A program made the translations under genes and the position numbers. From contig RCNN01000297.1 in the NCBI GenBank assembly GCA_003667245.1, positions 1-57,873 on the forward strand: DNA of 57,873 bases. The letters are read 5' to 3'. Positions 36,174 through 48,133 of the stretch are shown here, one piece after another. This stretch comes from Heterostelium multicystogenum. Lineage: Eukaryota > Evosea > Eumycetozoa > Acytosteliales > Acytosteliaceae. Within the stretch, counting starts at the first letter, position 1. Every line of letters begins with the position of its first letter. The notes under the pieces are model-generated. The model saw only the letters and a program-made list of their open reading frames with translations. It searched no databases and was not told the origin of the DNA.

Positions 36174-39100
36174 ATGTCAAAGATCAATTATAATATTGAT
36201 CCTCTTAGTTCTGTCGGTGGCAAATTTACCGACAATCATCTTTGAAGAAATTGAATTTCCAAAGAATCACAATGCTAAGACCATGACTGGCGCTTTTTCA
36301 AAATGTACGGTCGTCAGATACAAAGGCAAAGAATATGTCTTGAAGGAAATTAAAAACAAAGTTGAAGGTTATGAAAACTACGAAAAGAGAGAGATCATAT
36401 CGTTCAAAGAAATTCCAATGCATCCGCATGTGGTGAACTGTATCGGAGAAACTAAAAACGTATGTGCTAACATCATGTATCCTGTAGGCATACAGTGACA
36501 ACTAATATTGATCTTGCGAAATGAAGTTAGAAAAGAACCAATGTTTTTTGTTGGAGAAGTATGAGGGCGACATTTGTACCTATATTGAAAAGAATAGGGA
36601 CAAAATTAGTGCTAGCGGCCGAATGAATTTCATAAAGATGGTATTTGTCCAGATTCTGGCAGCTCTGCAGCATATGCATAGTTTACAACTTTATACACAG
36701 AGATGTCAAGCCCGACAACTTTCTGATCTCGGAAAACCATGTAGTTTGTATAGTATCCGAATGATACTCACCCATCGTTGTTCCTGCCGACTTACATTTT
36801 GTTATTTCTTTTTTGTAGTGTCTGATTTTGGTTTATCGTCCAAGCTCACCAATCCTAAAGACTACATGTCATCGATGACCTGCGATAAAAAATTATTTTT
36901 CACAATGAATGGTTCGTTCCTAAAAGAAGAACTAAAGAGCTACAATTTTAGCCTCGATATATATTCATTGGGGCGATCTGTTTACTGCATGTTGATTTTT
37001 ATGATCGGAGTTTTCAGATGTGATCCCTGTCCAATAGTGTTTTTCGATAGTAACTATAATAAAGATCCAGAATATCAAGATTTACGCACTTTGCTGCTGG
37101 GAATGTGTCAAGAGAATCCAAAGAATCGATATACTCACAAAGATATTGTTAATAGTGAATGGGTACAATCCAAGCAGATTCAACACTTTCACTTTAGCTA
37201 CAATGTTAGAACAAACCAGATAGATAAAAAGTCTAAAGTTATTACACTTAAAGACCTCTATCAAATGGCGGTATGTTTCATATTGTTTCTCTTCCTCATT
37301 ATGTTTTTTCCAACAACTAACCAGTTATACGACATAAAACATAACAGTGAAACCGAGTCAATTTTATTGTCGTCCTATTTCCAGCCAAATAAACTTTATA
37401 TGTACGCAGATACTCCTCTTCAACCCTTTATACAGTTGTAAGTATTTTAGCTGCCTCTCTTCAATCGAAGAATTAGCGACTAATATATCTCGAACTTAGG
37501 AAACCGTTTACACATTTGACAAAAACATGTACCATGTATCTATCGTCTCTCTTAAGAATATCCAGTAGACCTAGTTTTCTACTTTAAACTAACCTTCTTT
37601 CATTCATATCAAAAGCATTCAGTAGCCAGTTTTTTGATTTCTAATCCCAAGCCTACCTACTACCAAATGAAGCTCCCATCTAATTATCTAGATATAATTC
37701 TAAAGAAAATAAGCTAAACAACAAATATGACATAGTAGTATACGATGATCAATTCCAACGTTTAGAATTTAAAGAGTATGTAATCAAGGTGGCATTTAAC
37801 AGAAAAATTGATTAATTAACTGGAAATTATTATAAATCATAGCATTCAAAAGGTACAACAACCAGAAAAGAATATTAAATTGATTGAAACTGTAGATGAT
37901 GAGCACAAGTTGCACACAATATACACCTACTATAGCTTAGGCAAGCTTCCTAAGATCAAGACAATCTATATCATTAGCTTGGATGTACATCATCAGAGGG
38001 ATATTGAGACACTGGATTTTTACGAACAACTGGAAAGTCTCTACCATTCCATTCGTCAAAATGTAGATGTTCATTATATCAATATTAAAAATACCAAGCG
38101 AATCGCTAATAGTTGTTATCTCATAATTTAGCATAATTCCGAAAACCCATTTCTTCCAGAGAATGTAACCAACTCTACTGAAATTTTCCACTATATTGCA
38201 TTGGCATCAGACAATCTTTTACTCTTTACCTTGGGAAGATCATTCAATCTCTACATTTATGATAAGAACCAAGCAATCGAGAAAAGCCTTCGTGTTAAAG
38301 CCAATATAATAGATACCTTAAAGTATAGACACTATTTAAATTAATATAACAAGTTTTTTGCTGACCAACACATATCTCAAAATATTATATAGCCAATGTA
38401 GAGCCAGTCATGTAGGAGCCATGTCGGAAAAAGACCCTGATTTAGGAATTAAAATTACGGATTATGTGTTCACTATTAAGTACAAAGACGAACCCAACAA
38501 TCTATTTCTATTTAATAACTTGCGACCTATTCACTTGATAGTATGTTTATGAATAACACCGCTGAAACCATCAAATAACATTGTTTACTTACTTTTTTGA
38601 CTTGCGCAGGATTCGTTATATGCATTCCCAAGGGACAAAATACCAAAGGAAGTTTTGAAATCCGAGCTAACTCAACAGCTTGTCGATTTATATAATTATC
38701 AAATACAGGTATGGTTGATTGGAATATTTAAGTTAATAGCCATGATTATGAAAATATTTCGTTACAAGCTTTGACTAATTTTGAAACAAACAAACACCAT
38801 AGATAGATCCGAGGTTTGCAGAGGGAATATCATTTAACGTAGGTTGTTCAGTACTACCGGAGTATCAATATTTCAATAGGAGTTCAGTTCTGTATTATTT
38901 AGGTCTGCTTTTGTATCAATCTGTTGTAGAAAAATTGAAGGCAAAATTGAAGTTTCAAATCCCACTTTTTGTCTACGACGATCAGTTCAAGTTGGAAAAG
39001 AGATCTCTAATTGAAAAGAAAGAGCTCTTTAATTTCTAGTATGTATTTATTCATTCTCAGGCTTCAACAAGTAAATTGTTAACATTGCTTTCCCTTTGTT

Positions 39101-40268
39101 TTTATTCCAGCCAAAAGGGCCCATTAGATGAGATGCAAGGATTAGATTATCCAATAAATAGCAAGGACTTTCTCATATTGATCTCAGAAACTCAAGTTCT
39201 CCATAGAGAACCAGAGAGGCTCTATTTATTGTCGGATTTAGTAAATTATACAAAAGTAATTACCAATCAAATACAATAATATTATATGGTCCAACTTTTA
39301 ATTAACTATTGATATTGAAATTGTAGGATGCATCAAGTGTATATATATTCCCAACTAAAGTAAGTATAGTAAATTATTCTGTCATTTTAAGGAGTGAGTG
39401 GACAGTCCACTCGAAACCGAAACTAATTCATTATTGGTTGAATTAGCCATTAAAAAAAACATCCAACGACCAAAATATATCAAGTATTGGAAAAATTGTA
39501 TGACTCCATTCTGGAAGAAGAAGATGTACGTATAGGCCCATCAATCGTTACTTGAGTCTGCTTTGTCACTAATTGAAATTTCTATAGGTAAAAGAATTAA
39601 CAATGAAGTTGGATCCAAGAATTCAGCACTTTATCATTTATAAGAAGGACTTCACCAACGATTGTTTAAGGAACAATGTAGCTCATCATATTAATCTATT
39701 TAAATCCAAACAAAGATTTACAAGATCTACAGTAAGTAGTGAAGTGGATATTTTTTGTTGTTGTTGGCAAAGTGTGAAAACTAAACAGGCACCTTTGGGA
39801 CATATCAACATGGTTCTAGATGTGCATTAAACAAGCCATTTGAAGAAGATAGGAATTCTTTCGATTATATATTTAAAGTCAAGTCAAAGAGACTCAGTGA
39901 CCTCAAGGAGTATGTGATCCAGCACCAAAAGCGAATTGAGAACCTCAAGGCGGAAATTCAGCGTGTTGAGTACCTGAAACAAGCGGGCTGTGTTGAATTC
40001 GACGAAAGAAAAGATCGACAAAAAGAAAGAGCCTTTGGAAAATTCCTGTGAAGAATTGACAAATCAACTAGATAAAAACAAATCAATTTTCGAAGTTAAA
40101 ACAATAGAGTTGGAGTCCTATTTTACTGACGCTTCCGATCCAAATAAAGAGAAGATGCACGATGATTTGTTCCAGAAAGAAACCGAGTCCCAGTCCAAAA
40201 TCAATCTCCAAAAAATAAGAATCAATTTCCTCGAGAGACAGATCAAAGATATTGAGGACCAAAAATAA
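36174..40268 (+). CDS. divergent protein kinase with long repetitive tail and C-terminal coiled coil
   Basis: Starts MSKINYNIDPLSSVGGKFTD. Kinase domain: GAFSKCTVVRYKGKEYVLKE (glycine loop reduced to one Gly; Lys kept), FLLEKYEGDICTYIEKN, the catalytic loop HRDVKPDNFLIS (read in a shifted frame at about 36700), VSDFGLSSKL (DFG kept), no recognisable APE, and LDIYSLGRSVYCML. HRD, Lys and DFG are present, so it may be active. A tail of more than 900 codons over many short exons follows, with related pieces (YDIVVYDDQFQRLEFKE at about 37735; PLFVYDDQFKLEKRS at about 38970; LYIYDKNQAIEKSL; LYMYADTPLQPF). It ends in a Lys/Glu-rich coiled coil (ENLKAEIQRVEYLKQ ... NFLERQIKDIEDQK). At least nine introns of 50-90 bases and several shifts make exon borders tentative; two adjacent genes are possible. 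Family not recognised beyond the kinase. Confidence 0.6.
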
Positions 40269-41044
40269 AAAAAAAAAGCAATAATAACCTAACTTAGCAG
40301 CAGGATCAGTTTCATTTATATCTTTTCAAAAAATTTAAAGAAACATTTTAAAAATAATACAAATAATAATAATTTGTTTACCTAATCATCATCATCAATA
40401 AATTTATACAAATTATGGTATATATTTGTGTACAAAAATAATCAATGTTTTATTTTGAGAATACACATATCAATCCATTCTATATTAAGACAATGCAAAT
40501 ATTCATTCCATCAGGTCAATATTTAAAATTATGTAAAAGTGCACGTTTTTTTATCACGAGGTGTTTGTGGTGAATTGTCAGTATAGCAATAAAAAAAGGT
40601 GTGTGGGTGATGAGCGAAAACCTCAACAAAATTGTGTAGATCTTGTTTTTTTTCTTAATAAAATCCAGCTCAATTATCATTTTTTGCGGGGTATCGTGAG
40701 TTGGTTGTCTTTCACAAGGAAGAAGGACTGATTGATCTTTTAACTAACTACCTCTAAAATCATATTAAAAACAACTAACAACTAACAACAACAACAACAA
40801 CAATATTATATTTCACATCTGCCTACCTCTTTTAATATATCACCAATTAAAATAAATCAATCAATCAATCAATTAATATAATGAGTTTAAAAGATAAATA
40901 ATAATAATAATATATACAGTGAATCTATAAAGTATTATCATTATTCTATAATATTTAGTATTGTTGTATTATAGTCCAGCTAGCTTGCTTAAATCATAAT
41001 AATAAATTTAGAAACAACAACAAGAACAACAACAACAAGTAGAA
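40269..41044. other. intergenic with a G-box-like element
   Basis: 776 bases with long A/T runs, an AAC/ACA triplet run just before 41045, TCAATCAATCAA repeats near 40855-40875 and GGTGTGTGGGTG at 40598-40609. No gene seen. Confidence 0.6.
40598..40609 (+). promoter_or_regulatory. G-box-like GGTGTGTGGGTG
   Basis: About 435 bases before the ATG of the CH-GAS2 gene, sharing 11 bases (GTGTGTGGGTG) exactly with the element at 23567. Matches the GT-rich sites bound by Dictyostelium GBF; role inferred. Confidence 0.4.
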
Positions 41045-44000
41045 ATGTCTAGAATACCTGAGAAGTTGATCAATGATTCATCGTTGCCGTCGACACCCAT
41101 TGGGTTCTTTGAGAGAATGAAAAAACAAAGGTCGATGGTGTCGATGGGTGAATTTCCTCCGGAAGCACCACCCACACATATGGTGACTCAGGTTCTCACT
41201 ATGACTTCGAATGACACTGATGATCTGGCGACGAGAATCAAGAATACTCCTGTTTATCAGACGATTCCCAGCGCTGCCTCGGAGCAGAGTGGACAGCAAC
41301 CATTGGCTCAGCGCCTATCAACAGGTCAACAGCCACCATCCGAATCTGACACTGAGGAAGAGGAAAAGATTGTCATTTTCAAACCAAAGAACGTCACCCG
41401 TCTCACAGCCAAGAGACAGGCTTGGGACGACTACGCATTCCTCTTCAATCGTGAGGAGGTGCGTGCCTGGCTCGAGGAGTGCTTGGACCATTCTTTTGAG
41501 GAAGAAGATTTGTTCCAAGCACTGATCGATGGAATATGGTTGTGCAAGCTCGCCAACATCATAAAGCCAGGAATTATCAAAAGAATTCACAAGAAGAAAC
41601 AGTCCTTCCTATATGAAGCTGGAGAATATTAACTTCTTCCTGTGCGCATGTCTCGAGCTGGGTGTGTTACCGGACTATCTATTCTTGCCGACTGACCTCT
41701 ACGAGAAGAAGAATCTAAAGAAAGTTATCTATTGTCTTTTAGCATTGTCAATTGAAGGTAACTAGGAGTTGATAAAGTCGATCATTTATTCTTGACTAAT
41801 GATTTGCAACTTTGGAACAGGTGGAAAGAGAGGATTTAAACACAAGTTGAATATCACTGTGTTCAATAATGATAAATTTGGAAAGGCTGTTCCAGGCTCT
41901 GGAGGCAGCGGTAGTGTAGCAGGCTCCTATACTATAGAAACCACTGAAGACATCCCACTACCTCCAACCCTAACAATGAAGAAGCGAAAGAAGAAGAAAC
42001 CTAGTGGTAGCAGTACTGGAGCGACCAACACTAGAAAGAGTGTTCTCCAACAGCAAGAGTCAGATATTAATATGAGCAACAGAGTTAGTAGCGAGAGTGT
42101 AAATGTTGTTGGTTCATCAACATCACAAACAATTGCACAGACATCAAATATCAACGAACAAGATCTACAAGCCACAGATTCTACTACTTCTCCAATGGAT
42201 AGCATTAGCGATAAACTACAGCAACAAGAACACACTGATCTAAATAATCAGGACATCTCCTCTTTGGATACAGTTCCATCCAATTCCTCATCTACTACTG
42301 GTGGCTCAGACTCAGCAATAACAAATGATGTTGCAAGTGACAGTAGTATCAACTTGGAAAACATTGTTAACTCAAATACTCAAGTAGTAGATAGATCAGT
42401 TGAAGACAATGAAGTAGCTTTTAATATAAATAACAATGGGTCATCTGAATCGAGAGTGGAAAGTAATACTATCGTAGAACAACAGTCACAACAGATAATG
42501 GATGATATCGGTGATAATATTGTTAAGATCAATGTAGATATTGATTTTAGAAGTCAATCTGTAGAGGACAGCAAATCAAGTGCACAACAAGAGTCATCTA
42601 ATGACACTAACAACAGCACCAATAATAATAACAATAATATCAGCGACAGCAAGAGCTCAGATTCTTCAATTCTAATAATAGAGAAATCAACAGTTGAGAC
42701 CATAACAACAATATCAGAAGTTGAAATCACCGAAAATATTGGTCTCACCAACAACAACAATAACAATGATGTACATATTCAGGATGTCTCCAACTCAACA
42801 AATACTATCAACACTATCAGCAGTAATAGCAATTGTATCAACATTAATGGTGATGATGATAAAGAGAGTATCAATAATACTGATACTGTATCACCCTCAC
42901 ATTCAAATAGCGTTGCTGAAACCAATGCTAACAATAACAATAGTAATAATAGTAGTGTTGATATTTATGTAAATAGTGAAAGTGTCAAGACAACAATTGA
43001 GACTATTGATTCGCATATGACTTCAAGAGAACAATCGTCGGCTGTGGGACAAATTAATAGTAATGGAAATAGCAATAACAATACTACCACCAAGCAAAGA
43101 GGTGTGTCCTTAACATCATTCTTAAAATCAAAGAAAGACTTTGATCAACAACAACAGCAGCAGGAGCAGCAACAGCAATCAAACACCCCACAAACAAAGC
43201 AAAGAGGATCATCTATGATTTTAGGTAATCAAAGAATGAATCCTATAACCTCTATCACTGAGGCTGATTCCTCTTCAACGAATAGAAAGACATCTACATG
43301 GGTTGACACTAGAAGGTCATCTATGGAGATAAAGAGAAGCACTCTTGATGGACAAATTTCATCTTCTACGGCTCAACAGCAGTCTCATGCATTCTCTAAT
43401 CATAGAAATACTATTAGCGGTACATCTATGAGTGGACAACACAGCAGCAGCAAAATAGATATAAAAGAGTTGGCCAACATGAAGTTCAATATTGGTCAAG
43501 AGGACGACGACGATGAAGATGAGTTTGAATCTGGCTCTGATGAATTTGAATCAGACCCAGAGGAATACGAGCCATTGGTCACAGGAGATGAGGTTATGGC
43601 CTTCATGGGCACCATCAAAAAACAAACCTATGACGACGATGAGATAGTTGCTATGGACGAAACTGATCTCATTTTACAACAGCTGAACAGCGAAGATTTC
43701 AGTGATACCGCTTCAGACTACTCAATAGAGTCAGTTGAGAAAGAATCAATTCAATCTAGTGGTGTATCAGAGAGTAGCACATCCGACATTATTGATCATT
43801 TGACACTTGACGAGGTAGAGGTAGAATCTCTAAGTCAAACTTCTAGCTACAAAAACCTCGAACAGACATTCTTAGATTCATTGACAGACCAAATTACAGA
43901 AGAACAAGAGGAAATTATTGTACAACAAACTGAGAATGAGCAACAGGAGGAGCTACTAATAGCTCAACAACAAGCAGATCTACTTGAGGAAAAGGTTAAA

Positions 44001-46405
44001 GAACAGGAACAAGAAAAGGATCAAGAACAAGAAAAAGAAATAGAAACAGAGGTTGGTACTGAAACAATCGAATCAGTAGACAGTCTTACATCACCAGATA
44101 CTGGTATTGAAAGTAATTGTACAGAAAACAACAGACTTAATGATGTCGATATACAGATAGATGACGATACAGGCAAAAAGATTGTTTCTGAACAGTTAGC
44201 AAATGAACAAGAGACTGATACCAATTGCTTAGAAGTCGATGTCGTTGAAATGAATTCAGTAATTGATACTGTTACAGAAACAATCATTGAAACAGAGATC
44301 ATAGAAACAGAAACAACAACAACCAAAGCCCAAGATGATCTTGATAATTTGGATCAACAACAAACGTCACCTGACACTTTAACTTTACCAATTGAATCGG
44401 GTAGATACGACGACAGTAACAGAGAATGATAGTCAGGAGACCTCTGCTGCTATTACTACCGCAGCTCCTAGTACAACTTCTTTACCTAACTCTTCATCCA
44501 AATCTACTTCCACTGTTAAAGCTACCACAAAAATAGCATCTAAACTACCAACTCCATCCTCGGCATCTAAGTCATCTCCTTTATCAAAACCAGTCACTGG
44601 ATCACTGAAGCAACCAATATCAGCAAATAGATCTCAGACCTCCACTGCATCTCCTTTAAAGACAAATAACAAACCTATCCTCTCAACAACATCAACTACG
44701 ACTACGACTACAACATCAACTACACCAGCAGTAGTAACTACACCATCTTCAACTGTAACTAAAACACCTTCATCCTCAACCACAAAGACATCAACATCAA
44801 CTCCAACCACACCATCCTCTTCGGCATCCTTAAAGCCTAAAAACTACACCGCCTGCATCTACATCTACAAAGCCGTCCACCCCAGCTACACTTTCTTCAA
44901 CAAAATCCACACCAACATCAAGCAAAACTACTTCAACACCAGGATCTACAACAACAACAAGAGTAACTGGTACTTTACCATCTCCAAAGCCAGTAAACCT
45001 ACCACCTTCCACATTGGTATCAACCAAACCAAAGCAGTTTAACAATACTGTAAAATCAACATTAACAACTACAACTTCAACCTTACAATCACCAACCAAA
45101 CCAACTACTCCAACAAAACCAATTTCAACAGTTAGCAAGCTTCCTCCTTTAAGACCATCATCAAGGCAATCATCCACTGAAGTAAAGAAAACAACTCCAT
45201 CAATACCCATTGAGGCATTAACCATCACAACCACCACAACCACTATTACAACCGTTGTTGAGACATCTACTACCGAAGAAGAAGATGAAATAGTCCACTT
45301 TGGCGATTCACTGGATGTAGACTTGGATCTTTCAAATGATAAGCGATCGAAGCCATCAACTCCCACCAAAGAAATCGAAAAGAAAGACTATAGCTACCAT
45401 AGAAATTTCCACACCGTCACCAACTATCCCACCTACAAGCCCGCCGTAAACGATGCAACAGATAAGACTTTTGCAGACTTTTTAAACACAACAATGAAGC
45501 GCATACTTCCACCCTCCATCGTCTTACCGAGACACATTGAAAGAATTGCACCAAACAAATATAAATGGGGAGACACCGTTGTAAACATGAGATGTGTTAA
45601 CAACATTATTGTGGTCAGAGTCGGAGGTGGATGGATGACACTCAAAGATTTTCCTAATTCGTTACAACTCTGTTATTACTGCAGCTGATATTGGTATGTG
45701 TATACTAATTTTAGTATCTCCTAATCAAGTAAGCAAACATCGATGATCAGTATTAACATATATCATTTTAAAATATAGAAAAAAGTAGCTGAAATGGAAA
45801 ATGAATCAAATAATGAAATGACCAAGCTTCAAATTCAAAAGTCATTTGAGGAGAATGGCGTTGTCAAGACTTCACAGAATCTTTCTCCATCGAAAACCAA
45901 CAGTAAACCAGTCATCAAGGCTTCCAAGATATTAAGGGCTGGTACACCATTGCCGACCTATGGAAATGGACAAAGCAATATTCCTCTGCGTTCTGGTACA
46001 CCTTTGCCATATTCAAAGTCACCATCCTCGTCTCCTAATGCGAAAGATAATACGCTTCCCGGAAGTGGAGATATCGATTATAAACTAGGTACAACACAGA
46101 ACGCAAGTTGCATCGGGAACACTGAGATCTGTCAACTCCTCCCCCTCTAAACTGCCTACTTCTTCCTCATCTACAAGCAGAATTATAAGAAATGGCACGC
46201 CGCAAGCAAAATCCACCACCTCAACAGCAATGAAATCTTCGGCTTCACCTTCACCCACCTCCAGCAAAAACAGTTCAACATCCACACAAAATCAACCACA
46301 ACACCCACTTCTACACCCACCACCACTAAGACGAAAACATCTCCAATTTCCACATTAACCAAATCAATCTTGAGTTTAAAAAAACAGGATAAGGATAAGA
46401 AATAA
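41045..46405 (+). CDS. GAS2-like cytoskeletal linker (calponin-homology + GAR domains)
   Basis: Predicted actin-microtubule cross-linker of about 1730 residues. The N-terminus MSRIPEKLINDSSLPSTPIG is followed at residues about 120-240 by a calponin-homology domain (EEVRAWLEECLDHSF, FQALIDGIWLCKLANIIKPG, ENINFFLCACLELGV, KKVIYCLLALS), which binds actin in GAS2 proteins. After an intron (about 41758-41820) comes a linker of about 1150 residues, very rich in Asn/Ser/Thr/Gln/Glu with poly-Gln, poly-Asn and poly-Thr. Then a GAS2-related (GAR) domain at about 45520-45690 (APNKYKWGDTVVNMRCVNN, IIVVRVGGGWMTLKDF), the microtubule-binding module. The tail has SNIPLRSG, an SxIP-type EB1-binding motif, repeated GTPLP motifs, and ends KKQDKDKK. 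A second intron is about 45693-45778. Shifts occur near 41610, 44400, 44850, 45655 and 46090. The domain order CH-GAR-SxIP matches animal GAS2-like proteins. Confidence 0.88.
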
Positions 46406-46683
46406 GTAGTATTATAGTAATTATAATATTATAATACTAAAAATAAAATTATGATAATATAATCAAACTTATTATAAGTATATATATATTATGAGGAAAA
46501 GGACACACCTGAAAATCAATCTATTGATAATTTTTAAGATTGATCTATCTCATCTTATTCTTATCCTTTTAAGTATTTCTTTTACAAATGTAAAATATGA
46601 AAGTATAAATAGATGAACTTTGGGAGTTATTAAAATCTGTTTAAATTTTAATATTAAATATTTATATAATTATTTATAATAAA

Positions 46684-47937
46684 ATGAAAACTGTATGGTA
46701 TATTTGTATCTTATTAATATTATTTATTCAATTAAATAATAATATATTTGTGTATGCTGGTAATGAGAATGAAGATGAAGGATCATATTCAGAATCATTT
46801 TCAGAAGATTCCACTACTCCACATAAAACTACTCCACCTATTTCTATTACCAACATCTATGTATTAACAGCCAACAAAAATAACGATAGTTTGACAAATG
46901 TATATTTTAAGTCCATTGTCAAACCCAACTCCAAATGGAACTTCTTGAAAGATTCCGGACTAAGTAATTTAAAACTAGATAGATTTTGTTTATATGGATC
47001 AAAAAGAAAAGAGTGTAAGTATAGGAGTTTTTAATAACCTAATTTTAAAATTAATTAAAATGATTAATAATGATTATAACAACTAGATGATTTTTGATTC
47101 TGTACAAATGGATAAGAATAAATATTCTTTGGCTCATCTCCAAGAACATTCTAACTTTGAGTCTGAAAAGAAAAATCAATTCAATGAGAAAACCTACTAT
47201 CACATAGAGCTCACCAACTCAAAATATGATGCCAAGAATACTAAACCAACTGGAATCGGATTGGTAGTATCTGATAATAAAAAAGAAATACCTAACTGCT
47301 TGTTCTTACCCACAGAGTGTTGTTTTTCCACTGCGGTGAAGTACCTGTCAAGTCACCTGAGGATTTAGATAGTGGTGTAATGGTTTCTCTCGATCGAACA
47401 ACCATGATTTACTCAGTTCTGACTAACCACAACGATTCAAGTGATAATTTCATGGCATTCTTTAAACTTGGCTCAGAAGGTTTCCCAGATCAACCCACAT
47501 CGTTCCGTATTGAATTCAAAATTAATCCAGTAGGTGTAGTTTTCGAACAAAGGTACTACTTTTGTTGCTGGAAATGACGTCAATACCGATCTTTTAAAGA
47601 TATATCACGTTGAACAAGACTCAAGAAACTTTGCTATCATTCTTGAGAAACCATTCAAACTCGACACAGTCCTTAGATCCTATTCTGATCCAAGTATGTT
47701 GGTCTCTATTCAAAGTCTGTCAAGCAACTTTTAGTTTTAAACCTTGATACTTATACTGTCAAAGAGTATAACTTCACAATGGATCTTCCATCTCATTTAC
47801 AACCACTTGATTTCATGATATCAAGTGTAGAACCATCTTTTAAATATTCCAACGAGAAATCATCCGCATCTTATTTACTATCATCCAAAGTATTAATAGT
47901 TGTACTTGCTTTAATCTGTGGATTATTCTTATTGTAA
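46684..47937 (+). CDS. GPI-type surface protein, unidentified
   Basis: Starts MKTVWYICILLILFIQLNNN, a signal peptide, then an acidic Ser/Thr stretch. The ectodomain includes NKNNDSLTNVYFKSIVKPNS, GIGLVVSDNKKEIPNCLFLP, GVMVSLDRTTMIYSVLTNHN and YTVKEYNFTMDLPSHLQPLD. It ends in a hydrophobic stretch LIVVLALICGLFLL with nothing after it, preceded by small residues (SSASYLLSSK), the pattern of a GPI-attachment signal. An intron lies near 47010-47086, and others may exist near 47340 and 47695. Shifts occur near 47330, 47550 and 47735. No family recognised. It is probably exposed on the cell surface, and a role in adhesion or recognition is only a guess. Confidence 0.6.
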
Positions 47938-48051
47938 TATAAATAAAATTCAGAGATCTTACGGTTTTTTTAATAAATCAAGAGATCCCAAGATTCATTT
48001 TAGGAGTCAATGATGCGACAGGATTTATAAAAATATCTTTGGAACCTAGGT

Positions 48052-48070
48052 GATTTTTGATCAAAAAATC
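48052..48070. repeat. short inverted repeat (GATTTTTGATCAAAAAATC)
   Basis: Nearly perfect palindrome around GATC in the 196-base spacer before the F-box gene. Could be a terminator-side hairpin of the preceding gene or chance in AT-rich DNA. Confidence 0.35.
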
Positions 48071-48133
48071 CCAATGGTTTGGTTTTTATTTAAACTTTAA
48101 CCCACAGTTATTCTCAATCATTTCACCCTTAGA

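Noticed and set aside
42554..45369. Long minus-strand open frames rich in Val, Leu and Ser
   Set aside because: They are the mirror of the Thr/Asn/Ser-rich linker of the CH-GAS2 gene; AC- and AAT-rich repeats have few stops on the opposite strand.
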